Assembly: GCA_029959195.1 (NCBI GenBank)
Contig: CP114120.1
Coordinates: 1,860,001 to 1,924,000 of the forward strand
Direction: 5' to 3'
Source: Dictyophora rubrovolvata
Lineage: Eukaryota; Basidiomycota; Agaricomycetes; Phallales; Phallaceae
DNA: 64,000 nucleotides
Below the pieces are notes generated by a model. It saw nothing but the letters and a program-made list of their open reading frames with translations. It ran no database searches and had not been told where the DNA came from. Positions 11,673 through 24,740 of this stretch are shown piece by piece. How positions within the stretch are numbered: the stretch's first letter is position 1; the number at the start of each line of letters is the position of its first letter. A program made the translations under genes and the position numbers.

Positions 11673-14600
11673 TCACTGAGGTGTATCTGTGGATGGAAGA
11701 TGACGATTCCGTTGTAAAGTGACTGGCGGTGTACCACGCATTCGTTTGGCCAAAGATTGTGGATCAGGCGGAGAAGTTTCACTCTCTTCCCGGGGTCGTT
11801 TAGCTGCAGCCGCAGCAGCTCCCAAGATTGATGTTCCAGACGGAGACGCTGCTGCTGCACTGTTGACCTGAGCAAGAACGCCCCCGCCGCGACCAACGCC
11901 TTGTGCTGCTGCTGCAGCTCCACCACGTATGCTGACACCACGACCTCGGCCTCGAGCGGCTCCGCGAACAGCATGTATAGCTTGACCGGCTGCTCCTGCT
12001 AACGCCTTCGAAACCGGTACCACAGTGGTCGATGGTTTGGGCGGGAGAGTGGATGGTCCAGGAGCCGCAGCGGGTGGTGCTACTGGTGCTACTGGTGTTG
12101 GTACTCTTGGCGTGGCGGGTGTGAGCGAAGGTGCAGCGGGTGGAGCTGGGGCTGTAGTAGGGGTGGCGGGAGGACCTTGAGGCTTAATACCCGGGGTAGT
12201 GGGTACAGTGGTAGTAGTTGACGAAGTGGTAGGAGCCGCAGATGGGGTGATCCCGGCGGCGGTGAGCTGTTCCATCAATATTTTGGTCTGATCTTCAAGC
12301 TCCTTCTTCCCGGATAAAGCTTTTGCTAATTGTCCGTCTTTGAGTTTCAGCTTCATATTAACCTCACGACGACCTCTTTCGATGGCATCTGTCAATTTTT
12401 GTTCATGCTCCTTCTGGAAAGCTTCCATGCGTTCTTTAACAATATTCTCGACGGCTTCAGGAACAGCATCGGCGGAAGTAGACTCTTTTTGAGACTTCAG
12501 TTCTGCTTCATATTTCTGTGTCAATCGAGCCTCCAAGTCAACTAATTCTTGCTTGTGCTGCTGTATAATGGTCTCCATATCAGGATGAGGCTGAGCTGAG
12601 GTATCAGCATTAAGAGATGCGGCGTCCTGCATTCCTACTTTCGTGTTGGCTGTCGCATCCGCCACTGCATTTTGTAATGCTGCTTCGTGTTCCCGAGTTA
12701 GCTGAGCAGTAGCCTCTGCAACCTTGGCGGTGATCAATTGTTCTTGCGACGCCTGCTGCTCACGTTGTTTTTTCAATTCTTCAGACAAGCGCTGCCGTAA
12801 TTTTGCCTAGAGGCATGATATAAAGGGAAGGTAAATCACGGCATGTGATGACTTACAGTCATGCCTTCAAGTTGAGTTTTTTGTGAGGTCAGAGATTGAA
12901 GTTGCGCACTCGCCGTCTAGCACTAGTTTTAGTTAATGCATCTCTTGTGAATCTAGATACAAACCTTTTCTTTCTCCGCAATTTCATCTCTTGCCTTGGT
13001 TAGTTGAGTCTTTTCTTCCTCCCACGCGCTCTTTGCGGAATCTACGGCCGCTTTAACAACAGCTTCCTGGTCTTGGTTGGTGGGTGGCTAAGGAATAATC
13101 AGGATCTACTATTTTGACAACTTATATAGAGGGAAGCGAGCATACCAATGCTATCTCTCCGGAAACAACCTTTTCAGACCGAGCTTTTTCGTCTGTCAAA
13201 CTCTTCTCCAACACCGTCCTCTCCTGAGTGAGCGCGTCAACTTGATCTTTTAGAACGGTCCGCTCGGACTCAAATGATTGAACCTGAGTCTCAATAGTTG
13301 TCTTAAGTGTGTCTCTTTCAGCTACTACGTCTTTATTCTCTGTCATCAATGTCCGCAACCTTATAGCAAGTTCATTGTATCGCGTTTTGTAGCTTTGTAG
13401 ATTAGCCTTGTATTGCTCGGTCTGCGGTGTGGTTAGGCTTAATTTGTTCATCAGATACTGCAATAACCGTACTAACCACAGCAAGCTCAGTCTCCATCTT
13501 CGATTTGGCTGTATCCCAAGAGGTTTTTTCGGCTTCCAAGGTCGTAACTTTTTCCTTGAGCTGCTGCATCTCTGCTGGATCAACTCGGTCGAACTGAAAT
13601 TTTTGTCAGAGTATGCTAATGAATAAGCTTTTTATTAAATGTTTACCTTGCTTAAAATTTGATGATTACGTTCCTTCCATTGTAGGTTTTCGGCCTCTAA
13701 ACGTTGCAGGTGAGCCTCCTTCGAAGTAAGCTCGGCCTTGAGAGTTGTAACTTCTTCTTTAATAGGTGATAGTTCGGCAGAAAGCTGACGGAGTTTCCCT
13801 TCCAAAGATTCCGCCTGTTTACGGTAGGATTCACATTCAGAACGTAGAGTTGCATTACTTTCGCGCAGCAAGTTGAGCTGGTTGATACGTTCCAGTAAAC
13901 CAGCATGCTGAGAAGCGGAAACAGCAGATTTCGAGGCTCGTTCACGTTCCTTCATACGGATAAGTAAACGAGAAATATACCTAAGAAATGTCTTACTTCG
14001 GTGAGATTCATTCTTGTCTCATCCAAACTGCGATTGAGATGTTCAATCTGGGTCTTCAATCGCATGTTCTCCTGTTTGTGTAACTCGAGCTGTAAATCTA
14101 CAATTTCCTTTTCGTTGCGAAGATATGCAACCACCGGACGTAAATCGGAGCCATCATTTTCAGCTTGGGTTCCGTCGATTGCTGATTGTTCGGCTACTTG
14201 TCGAATACGAGATGCCTGAGAATTGACAGCCTCCAGATGTTGATGCAAAACGGTATTTTGTTTTTGTAAACCTTGGCAGCTAAATGCATGATGTTATCAA
14301 ACAAAAATAAATTGAATTGTTAAGACCAAATAATTACCGTGAAGCTAAATCCGAAATTTCTTTATCTAAGGCAGCCCGTTGAGTCTGCCAGCTGGCTTCG
14401 GCAGTAGAGAGCATGGAACGAGCCGTCTCAGAAGCGTTTTCGTGTTCACGAATTTGTGTCTTCAGTGTAGACACTTGCTCTTTCAGCTGTTCATTGTGCT
14501 TGACAGCATCAGCATGAGCAAGGAGCTCTCTTTCATAGCATTCTTGAGAAGCCTGAGCAGTCCCTTGGTCAGATAACAACCTTTCAAAAAAAAATACACA

Positions 14601-17600
14601 TATGCTTACAGCGGCTCGTTCTTCAATCGACTGGATAATTTTAGCTCTTTCAGCTTCGTCAGTTTGTACATTTGCTGCGTTGCTGGACATGTCGACAATT
14701 GTTTCTTCGAGAGCCTTCTTGTCATTCAAAAAGGCCGCTCTTTCGGCCTCAAGCTGCTGGTTCAGTTCATTGAATCTAGTACTCGAAGTCGACAGCTCAG
14801 ATTCCATGGTACGTAATTGATCTCTGAGACGCTCCACGGTGGACTAAAAACAATTGATATCAATGACGACCATGAATAAATGAACGAGCTTACTTCTTTC
14901 TCTACAAGCGTAACTTCTGTAGATTTCTTATACTCCTCGTATGCTTCGCTGACCTTCTCAAGGGCGGTCTCGCTAGCACGACTGATGTTTGATATCTGCT
15001 CAATCTGAGACCGTGATGATTCTAAATCCATCTCCATAAGTTTAATAGATCCCCTGTACAATTTCTCTATTAGAAAAGAAGGTCATTCATTTAGAAGAAA
15101 ATTACTCGCCGTAATTCCGCCACTTCACTCTCCAGCTGTTCTTCTCGGCTTTGCATTTCATGATCTTGTCCAGACTGAGCCGAGAAAGTGCCTGTACGAC
15201 GTTCATACACTGCTAGTTTTTCATCTCCTGCCTGAAGCTGCTTAGACAGATCATCCACGCGTTGCTGTAGATGTGTTTGACTCGTTTGGGCGGCAATAAG
15301 GGACTCGCGTGTTTTTGATAGTTCTTCAGTCTAAGGAAAGGCACTTAAATAATAGAGGCGCATGAATAATCTGATTATACTAACCGTGCGATCAATCTTG
15401 CCTTGCAGCTCCTTTGTATCCAAGTCCTTTTGCAATGTAACATGTCGTAGAGCTTCACGTTCTTTGTTCAGCTGCACTTTCAACTCTTGGCTGGAAGATG
15501 GGTTAAAGCGTAAAAATAACTTTATAAGCGTAAAACTTGCCTCTGAACTTCTAATACTTGGATATGAGACTCTACACGGCGTTTGTCGTTATGAATGGAA
15601 TACTCCGATTCATTATGCATGCGGTTGATATTGGACATGAGATCGCTGAGTTGAGATTTTTCTTTGGAAAGGGATTGATTTTCTTCCGTCAGTCGACGTT
15701 CGATACTCTATAGATATCACTTCAGTAAACGGGCCTGTCAAACGTTGATAAGGTTTACCTTCCAGAGCTCTTTTTCGGCCTTCATTGTTGCGGTTTCATG
15801 ACGCAGTCGCTCAATTGTCGAATTAGCGGTAGCTAATTGCTCAGAAACCTGATAAGATGCTGATTCACTCCGAGCCATATGGTTGAGAAGATCTTCATTT
15901 CGTCGTCGCAAAGTCGTAAGCTCTTCGCGTTGCTGGTTGAAGGACTCGGTAACAACAGCATAGCGGTCTAGTTGCATCGGAGAAAAAGAAAAGTACAATG
16001 ATCAATGGGGAAGTTCGTTATACAACAAACAAACCCACTATTATAATTCTCGACCTTCGCCATGGCTTTAGCCAGCTCGGTCTCAAGGCGAGAAATTTCC
16101 TTCTGGGATTCCTGTAGTTCCTCCCGCAGCTTCTGCATATCAATTCCAGTCTCATTACGATATAAATCAAAATTGCGCTGCAAATCACCAAGCAACGCGT
16201 CATACTCAGGATCACCCGTGGCCGCTGTCTTGTGTTCCGCAGCTGGTGACCTCTGATAGGTATTCGCCAAGCGAGCTTTATACATATCCCTTTCTTGAAT
16301 GAATCCACGAAATTGGATATCGTAAGCTCGTCGTTGATTGTCTAATTCCTCTTGCAAAGCCGCGATGGCAACCTCAGCCTCTTCCAAGGCTTGGGTTTCT
16401 AGTCGAGCTTGTTCTTCGTATTGTTCGTTTGTAACTCTCTCGAGTTTGTCGCCCAGTTCACGGATGACTTTGAGATGTTTGACATATTGCTCTTGGAATG
16501 CGGGGAGGTGCCTGAAAACTACGAGTTGATTAGATATCAAGGTGTCGATACCCTGGTCCGCAGAATCAGGAGGCTCGTCGACTTGGTCGACTGCCGAAAG
16601 ACCCGGGTTTTGTAGAACTGTAACTTCACGAAGAAGAATTTGTACTTGACGACCCAAATCAGCAAGCTGACGTTCTAACAGTTTATTTTCCTTTTGAGAT
16701 GTTTGGAGATTGCTCTGTGCTTCGCGGGCCAGATGAAGATTCGTGTCACGATCGGAAATGACAGTAGATAACTGCTGGGACAATTGAATAATTTCTTGTT
16801 TTTGTCGTTCATAATCAACACGTCGTTCGGCTATTTGAGGAGCCTGAAAAAAAAAATTCAGCACACACAGTCGCACGTGATAAAGGGAGAAAAAAGAGAC
16901 AGCACAGACCATTTCGTGCATCTTGCTTATCAATGCTGATGTCGTTTCGGTTAATCGCAAGTTCTCAACCTTGACCCTCTGCGTCTCGTCCTTCAACCGA
17001 CGGTTGTCGTCAAAGAGGTCCGAAAGTTTGATACCTTTCATGAAACTTGCCACAACGCTTGCGCCGGGACTGGGTTCGGGAGCAGACGCAGATGAACCTT
17101 CAACGAACTGAGCAAGATTGGCTTCGAGACGATCAGATCGTTCTTTTTCTTTCCGCAAAAGCTCGTTGAGACGCTCCACCTTCTCTTCGTAATCCTGAAT
17201 AGTACGATCCCATTCACTATCGACTTCTTCGACACGCTTTTTCGCTTCAGAAGTGCGCTTTTCCAACAATTCAATAAGCCTTGTTTGCGTTTCTGACTGT
17301 ACTTTGCTGGCACCTCGTTCTTCTGCCAGCTGGTCTTGAAGTGCATTAATTTTGTCGATAGAAGCCATATGCTGCTGACGTTCGTTTTCATAAGATCGTC
17401 TTAGACTCTCTACTTCAGACTTGCACGAGTCGTATTGTATCTTGAGAGAATCGAGACTTGACTGCAGTGATGCGTGTTGCGCATGAGTGTCTCGCCTATA
17501 TTTTGCGAATTCCTCAATCTTCACGTCCAGCTCCTTAGCGTTACGCTCGCTTTCTTGCTTCGCGATTTCCAGTTGTTGTTCTATAGATTGGATTTTGTAC

Positions 17601-18417
17601 TAGAAGAAATTTAATCATTGGTTTCATCAACAATTGATGATATCGGAGGGCACCTTGTTAGTAGTCTCTGTGGATCGAACCTCGCGAACTTCAGTTTGCA
17701 AGTGGGAGATTTCATCACGAGATTGTTTCAGATTGTCTCTAAGGACATGTATTTGCTCTAGAATGAATGCGTTAGGGATATTATCAGACAAAATCGGTAA
17801 GCAAAAAAAAAAGAAGTAACGTGAAACGCACCTTCCGCCTGCGTACTATCAGTTCTGAGACGGTCAACCACAGCAATCAAATCGCGCTTTTCTCTCTCTG
17901 CGTCGTCCACTCTACGTTGTAGCAAGTCTAGCTCAGACGACCGGCTTGATTGTGCCACACTCATCGAAGCCACTTGAGTTTGGAGTGTAGCCTGGGAGAC
18001 CACGATCTCATCGCGTTGTTGAACGACAGTTTTCAACTCATTGCGTGCAGACTCAAGCGATCGCTCTAATTCTGAGACAGCGGTTTCTTTATCCTGAGCG
18101 GCTTGGTCTAACTCGATATCTTTCCGCAAAAGTTGAGCACGTGCTTCTTCAAGGTCGGATGTGGTATTGGCAAGATCAGAGGCCTGTGCGAGAAGAATTC
18201 TATAGATCTGGATTAAACCTTCGGATGTAGGTGCTTCGAATGAGACGTCTGGGACGAGAGAAGAAAGGGAATCGAGTTGGATGTCTTCTGGTACATGAAC
18301 GTTCGGTACTGAAGACTGGCCAGCAAGGGAAGGGGTGGGTGAATGGGCTGGAGGAGATGAATCTTCTTCTCCCTTGCTGCCTGTAGCTTTGCGAGTAGAT
18401 CTGCGACGAGTCTTCAT
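11673..18417 (-). CDS. MLP1: Nuclear pore basket protein TPR/MLP1 homologue
   Basis: A very long coiled-coil protein (about 1,900-2,000 residues), the structural filament of the nuclear basket on the inner face of the nuclear pore. It tethers mRNA export and quality-control factors. The start is taken as MKTRRRSTRK (18415-18417); an in-frame Met 12 codons upstream is possible. After a basic N-tail nearly the whole protein is heptad coiled coil, rich in E/Q/R/L. Recognisable conserved pieces include the block DLRPVVAYLRNEKEIVDLQ followed by LQLELHKQE, and LRESNATLRSECESYRKQ, both characteristic of the TPR/MLP1 family. The C-terminal 250 residues change to Pro/Thr/Ala-rich sequence with an Arg-Gly patch (ARGRGRG), poly-Ala runs and a basic KRPREE nuclear-localisation-like motif. 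All exons join with short introns and I saw no break. S. pombe Nup211 and yeast Mlp1/Mlp2 are the expected relatives. Confidence 0.92.
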
Positions 18418-20303
18418 GATTGTCGCATGCAACGCCTGAGTGAACAGGGTCAATGTCAGTGATTACGTAAGGAGGTCGCGAATCTATGAATTTGGTCACG
18501 CAAGTACACGCGCCGCTGGCAATGGCCTCAAGCTGTAGACTGGACGTCTGCCATCCAGGTTATTGCAATTGCTGTTGTCAAAGCTCAAGTGCGTAATTAC
18601 CTAACCTGTTGCAATATCAAAGGACGCGGTAATCGGCTCACGTTTTTCCCTCCCCCGACGGAGAAAAACTGGCATACGCGCCACAAACTAGTATGCCTAC
18701 TACTGGTCAAAAGCCTCTTGAACAGTAGTTATGTGGTCTAGGAACCATACATTGTGACGACGAGCCAGTATCCACTAGCAGGATGATGACTCGTGGACCA
18801 TAGGCCCGGAAATCGATTTATTCGCATGTGAGTCTGGGTGGGCTAGAACACGTTGTACAGAAATATCCAAAGTTATGATTTGGCAATAATAAGCAGTGGA
18901 CAATATTACATATGTACATCATCGAGATTGGACGTTGGAGCTTCGTGATGATCCCTTCGGTCTTCGATACCAAACGGGCCATGATCTCATTCCCGCGCAA
19001 CTTCCAGAATTGGTGCCAGTTTTTGTTTCTTTTGAGAGAAAACCAAAGTTCAAAGAAGAGAGAGAGAGAAAGGATATGGAACCCTGCCCAGTATATGGAG
19101 CATCTGTATCAGTATGAACACCATGCACGACACGTCAGTGCGCCGTTGCCAATGAGTCACAATTGTCCGAGCGCAATTACTATAAACGATCTTAGGCTTC
19201 ATCGATGCTTCCTCGACCCAGACAACGTTGTACTCTGCTGAATTGTCCTGATCATTTCTCCGACGGCACCTTATTATCGAATTCAAACGATCATTCTGAA
19301 AAGCAACCCTCAAAATTTGCAATTGTCTAGCATATACAGACTGTACAATCTGATAAGTCCGCTTTTGAAGATCCTTTTACTGATCCATGATGTCATTACG
19401 TTTTTAGTTCCTGATATGATCTTGAGCTACATGTTCAAGGTTTACGTTTAGGGACTAGACAACGCGGTACGCTCGGCCGCCATTGACCGCGAAATGTGCC
19501 AAAACTACTTCAAGTGGGGCGGAAGCTTTCACTGATACTATCTACATATGCCTCAGAAGGTCAGTATCGCGCTAGTTACCGTCATAGGGTTTACTTCCAT
19601 GCCTTCTGAATTCTTTTATTTTGGTCAATAGAGCTGACAGGATAGGGCGACCACGATGATCCTTTTTTTACTTCCGTTTCATCGAGTGCAAACTGACGGA
19701 CACAAAAGATGAACAAAGATACGCCAGACATTTTTTTTCACCCTTGGCTTCGTTTTGCTGGGTATATATATCAATTTATGCGCTCCATGGTTTTTCCGGA
19801 CAATGATATTCAATCAATACTGGATAGCGCACATCTTCCTAAGACGGCAAACGTGACTTATAGAGCGGCGTACGGCACATGGTCGAAATCGACAGTGGTC
19901 GGTCCCTTGGAGGGAGATTTGGGGTGATACTCCGGGGACTCTTTTCTTCGAGATTAAATAAAAGCACACATTGCGCTTGGCGAGACAACTGCCAATAAGA
20001 ATGGGAATATCTTGTCTTTCAAAAAGGAACAAAACAGTGAAAGAATGCATACCTGTTCAACAAACTCGCTTGTCGAGGTGGCGAGCGGTTATTGATATAT
20101 AAAATGTTCCGCCTTGGATCAGTTACCCCGCGCTACAGAGCTGGCGAAGTCCTTTCGCTTCATTCGGGACTTCCTCGGCTAAGATAGGTTGGTAAGTTAC
20201 CAAGTTCGCGGACTTTGCGTTACTTTTGCCTTTTTTTCCCTTCTTTTCAAGCATCCCTCTTTTCTCACTATGTTTTCCATTTGAAAACAACCACCCCCCG
20301 GTT
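18418..20303. other. Long divergent intergenic region
   Basis: 1.9 kb between TPR and the small coiled-coil gene, with no ORF that looks coding on either strand. Seen: an AG-rich simple tract at about 19051-19074, a TATA-like stretch GGTATATATATC at about 19761, a small GAAGTCC/GGACTTC inverted repeat at about 20146-20173, and a pyrimidine-rich leader at about 20229-20270 before the next ATG. No tRNA, transposon or family repeat was recognised. Confidence 0.4.
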
Positions 20304-21288
20304 ATGCAACGAGCGTCTGGAGACTCCAGTGTACGAACTTTTTTGACTTGCTTCGTTCTGCTACCTTACGCTGATGCCCTCTGATCCCTTACAGTTCTCA
20401 AACTACAGGCCGCAGAATGACGATTGGCATCGCAGATCAAATGGCTATTCGACAAGGCGGTTGTCTACCGCCATAGATTCTTTACGAAGAGAGGGGGAAG
20501 CTATTCTCTGGGAGCTCAACTCGTTGATGACACAGAATGTATCACTGGAGCAACGATGTGAGTACCATGAACGTCACGTGAAATTGCTATACAGTCTATT
20601 CCTGAAGTAGTCCACGTTAACACTTTGACCCTTGATACTCATCTTTGCAGTAATAGGGCAAACAGAAGAATTGAGTAGGCTCAATGCCAGCATCATTGGC
20701 CTCCAAGATCAACACAGGACGATGGAGCAGCAATACAAGGAGGATTTACAAGCACTTCGCTCCGAATTGAATGCTGCCCAGCGAGGACTGCAGTCTTCAG
20801 TATCCGGTCATTCGAATAATCGTCACCGTTCTCAAGCTCATCATGAGCGCCCTCACTCCCCTTCTTCTCCGCTTTCTCTTGATCATACTGACAGACGGCG
20901 AAGTCGTCAGTATTCCAGACCTTCAACACCTTCAGTGACACACAATTTTCGTCATCGAGATAGCTCCTCACGGATTCCGAGCTATTCTAATTTGGTAGAT
21001 CACAGAGAGATTGAGCTGCTACCCAGAGTAGACGGCAGAGGCTCGCCTACTCCCTATTCTACATCACGACACCGTTCGTTTACCCCTCCCTCTTTGAGAG
21101 CTGGGTCGTCCCTAGAGCCATCCTCTCTCTCTGACACTCGACGTTTAACGTCTGCTCAGGGCAGACAGGCGAATGACGCCCCGACGCCCCCAAAGACTGA
21201 ATATCAAGCCCCAGTCTCTCCTTCCACTACCCTCATTGGCAGCGATGGTTCAGATCCTCGATCTAGACATAGGCCGACTCGAGGATGA
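20304..21288 (+). CDS. Small coiled-coil protein with Ser/Arg/Pro-rich tail, function unknown
   Basis: Three exons (20304-20330, 20395-20557, 20651-21288) give exactly 276 codons including the stop, so a 275-residue protein. Both introns have good ends (GTACGA..CAG and GTGAGT..CAG) and the frame carries through, which supports the ATG at 20304 over the later ATG at 20374 that lies inside intron 1. Residues about 25-95 form an amphipathic coiled coil (LRREGEAILWELNSLMTQN, then LIGQTEELSRLNASIIGLQ). The rest is disordered and rich in Ser, Arg, Pro and His (RDSSSRIPSY, SRHRSFTPPS), with several SP/TP sites that kinases could use. I do not recognise the family. It is divergent from TPR/MLP1 but shares no visible motif with it. 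Confidence 0.72.
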
Positions 21289-22404
21289 ATTGTATCCTTA
21301 ACCTTATTTTTGTTTGATGCGGAATTCCCATTTGTATTCGCCCACTATCAGAGCGGGTTGACTAGTACCCATGTAGTGTAATGTTTTCAATTACCCCCCG
21401 CTAGCAACATTGCTATGAGCTGATATTATGTGTCATGATTTTACGTGATGTTTGCATATTTTCCAATTGGAGTCTGAAAGTTGGAGTCCGATCGCTTTCA
21501 GAGCTAGCTCTAGTTGCAATTCTTGAAAGAAAGGAACAGATATTATTGTGTGATTGTTACATATTTGATTACAAGGCGAGGGGCGGAATTTACACATCTC
21601 AATTATTGAAGACAGTTACATAGGGAAACGCTGACGATCGAATCAAATATACTAGTAAGTACTAAGTAGTAACCCAGACGTCGCTTCGAGTCGAACTTGA
21701 AAAAAATATTTCTGAATTAATTCAATACCACTCTTCCATCTTTCTCGAATTCAAGATGTATTGATTGGCTGTTGGCAAGAAATTGCATATTCTCGAGCAG
21801 CCGACCTGCGATTCTAGTGGCATAGTTCAGTGATTATATGTGCGGCAGGCACGTGAAAAGCCGATGATTATGTCAATCAGCTTGAGTGACATTTCGTAAT
21901 TAGGCGCGTCACCGGCACCGTTTCGTGCCTTTCGCAGCTTTCAACTGGCTTTCGAAGATAATATCCATGTATCAATCTTGTGCTTCCAACCAACAGAAGA
22001 GGATCTCGTGCACCACGCCGTTTGCCCTTCGGAGACATAAAAGATCATCTCCATTTGTTTCGAATCCACGTGGAACTTCCTATTTTGCTACAGGGGCGAC
22101 ACTCGCTGCTTCCACGGCCGGGTCTGATTCCTTGTCGTGGTAAACAAAAGGAATGTGATTATTACATCCGCACGCACGCGGTCGGCTTTATGGCCTGCTA
22201 TTGGTTTGCTCCATGACCTCCCTGAATGTGCTCATATGTGATACATTACATACTCCTTGGAATCTCAACAGTTGCGCAACGTGCTTCGTGGTTAGAACGT
22301 TCATCGTCTCCCGTTCCCATCTTACATATAAATGGCCAAAGCTGGCTAGACGTTGTTCCCACTCCCAGGCTATCATTTCCTGATCGTCAGATTGACAGGG
22401 AGAA
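21289..22404. other. Intergenic region upstream of the secreted nuclease
   Basis: 1.1 kb with no convincing gene. It contains a CACGTG E-box-like hexamer at 22067-22072 and an inverted CCAAT box (ATTGG) at 22200-22204, about 200 bp upstream of the nuclease ATG, which is the usual place for such an element. ORFs here are shadows without family resemblance. Confidence 0.4.
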
Positions 22405-24740
22405 ATGAGGAACAACGCAGTGTTGTCGAACATCTTCTGTTTACTCATCACCGTAGGCGGTTCTCTGGCCATTTCTATTACTGCCATTCAAGGACCTGCT
22501 TTCCTCTCGCCTTTACAAAATCAAAAAATCCAGGATGTCCAAGGTATTTACATGACGATGTAATGCCTCTTATATACTCACTAAGAACTTCTTTTCTCCT
22601 AAAAAAAACACCCACACCCACACACAAAATCAACGACCTACCATCAGGAATCGTCACGGCAAAGAGCACATCCGGATTCTGGATCCAGGGCCCGCCTTCT
22701 ACTGACGATCGCGTATCGTGTGGAGTCAGTGTCTTCACTTCTTCAGAATCCATACTTTCGCAAGTTTCCATCGGTGATGAGATTTCCCTCGGTGGTGGTG
22801 TGGTAAACGAATTCCACACGGACAATACCGTTCTTTCCGTAACAGAGATAGACTCACCTAAAAACATCACGATTCTGTCTCAGAACAATACTGTGAAACC
22901 CTTGGTTGTAGGTAAGCAAAGAAAACCACCCACGGTTCAGTATTCGGCATTAGATCACGGCAACGTGAGTAAGAATCCTTGTGCTAGTACTATGTCAGTC
23001 ACTTTAAACTGAACTTGAAACACACCAACGTAGTTCTTCGGTGTACCAAACAACGCAAGCCAAATCGAAGTCGTAAACGCCACTCTACAGCCCAACAAAT
23101 ACGGTATCGACTTCTGGGAGAGCTTGGAGGGTCAGCTGATTACGGTAGAACAGCCCACAGTCGCTGATTTCGAGAACAGTTTTGGTGTGCGTTGCATCGG
23201 AAACTCTTTTGGAAGCCAGAGAAATGATATGAAACGCGTTTTTCTATTAGGAAATTTGGGTCTATGGGGACTGGCCTGTTCTCAATAAAAATTCTCGAGG
23301 TGGATTAACGATCGTAACCGGTAAAACAGATTGTCCAACAAATCACGCTCCTCGTTTCTAAAAAAAGAACACTTAATCGTCTAGGACCGTCCAATGTTCC
23401 GAACGCTAACCCTGAAGTCATCATCGTAGGTGCACCATTGGACAAAACAACCAACCCTAGCGTTGCAATCGGCACAAAACTTTCGTCGATAACCGGTGTC
23501 GTTCACTACCAATTTGGATTTTATTATATACTCCCTCTCACCGCGCCGACAATCCTATCTTCCATATCAACACCTCCAGAACCCACGAAAATCAAGTCAA
23601 ATAGCAGGGACGTGTGCCAAATAACTTTGGGAGACTACAACGTGGATAATCTCGGGCCCAATTCCACACAACTCCCACTTATCGCAACTCACATTGCTCA
23701 TTTTCTCGGAACGCCAGACTTGGTTCATGTTCAAGAGATTCAAGATAACAACGGAGAAGGTAACGATGGGACAGTCGACGCAACTGTGACATTACAAACT
23801 CTGGTAAATGCTATTAAGCAGGCTAGCGGGGGAGTGGAGTATTCTTTCGTCGATGTAAATCCTGTGAACAATCAAGATGGTGGTGCTCCGGGAGGGAATA
23901 TACGACAGGCTTACCTCTACAGGCCAGATAGACTTCGTTTGGCTGGTAATAGCCCTGTAGGAGGCAGCCTTGACGCGACCAAGGTTACTTTTGACAAGCA
24001 CGGGCAGCTCGGACTAACGTTTGTGATGCTTATTTTCCATTTTTTTCTTTTCTTATGTTAAGCTCAGATTCAACCCGGGTCGCATTGATCCTAACAACAC
24101 GGCATGGACAAATTCACGCAAAACTCTCGCTGCCGTTTGGGAACGTGTCGGTGGGACGGGGGAAAAATTGTTTACTTTAAATGTTCATCACACAGCGAAA
24201 AGTGGAAGTAGTTCTGAACAAGGGAATCTTCGCCCCCCCGTCAGCCAAGATGTCAGTCACCGAATTGCACAAGTACAAATAGCCGCGGTGAGAGAGTGCC
24301 CTCTTGGACTAAACATTAATTTAGCATTTGAACTAATATATGATTAGGACTTCGTGGAAACAATATTGGAACACGACCCACTAGCTAATGTGGTTGTAGC
24401 TGGAGACTTCAACGAATTCGTTCAAACGACTGCCGTCTTTAAGCCGTTTGGTTCCATTCTTCAGGAAATTGACGAAGTGGCTAGTATTCCTCCTGTCGAA
24501 AGGTATACTTATGTGTTCGATATGGCAAGTGATATACTCCATTGACACTGAAAACAACCTAGAAGTTTTTTTTTTTTTTGGTTGTAGAACATGGAACAAC
24601 TGGATCACATTTTCATTAGCCACGAAATGGCTGAGCGTCCCGTTCAAGTCGAGCATGTCCACGTTAACCAGTGGGTACCTAATGTGAACGCTCGCGCTAG
24701 TGATCATGACCCGACCGTGGCAAGCTTCAGAATTTGTTGA
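22405..24740 (+). CDS. Secreted OB-fold / EEP-family nuclease (extracellular endonuclease/exonuclease/phosphatase)
   Basis: A secreted metal-dependent phosphodiesterase, probably a DNase/RNase, of about 600 residues in about ten exons. The start at 22405 gives a classic signal peptide (IFCLLITVGGSLAISITAI). An N-terminal OB-like module follows (GIVTAKSTSGFWIQGP). The EEP catalytic domain begins at ITLGDYNVDNLG (metal-site Asn), then LVHVQEIQDN (catalytic Glu), HHTAKSG, VVAGDFNEF (Asp/Asn pair), MEQLDHIFIS and the terminal SDHDP... equivalent ASDHDPTVA with the catalytic His. All active-site motifs are present. The intron near 24018-24065 must be spliced at the later CAG so that TFNPGRIDP reads in frame. 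The OB plus EEP layout resembles bacterial extracellular nucleases of the YhcR/ExeM kind, and in fungi suggests scavenging of nucleic acid phosphate and nitrogen. The stop is 24738-24740. Confidence 0.88.

Noticed and set aside
20146-20173. GAAGTCC/GGACTTC inverted repeat
   Set aside because: A 7-bp stem with a 13-base loop is expected by chance in 64 kb and has no U tract or other context.
20374-20394. Met at 20374 as start of the small coiled-coil gene
   Set aside because: It lies in a segment with full intron features (GTACGA donor, CTGAT-type branch, CAG acceptor), and the upstream exon from 20304 joins in frame.
22020-22075. tRNA-like TTCGAATCC box
   Set aside because: The flanking bases do not form a T-arm or an acceptor stem; chance match to a B-box.
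18418-22404. Possible transposon remnants in the two long intergenic gaps
   Set aside because: No terminal repeats, target-site duplications, or transposase or reverse-transcriptase-like reading frames could be recognised.
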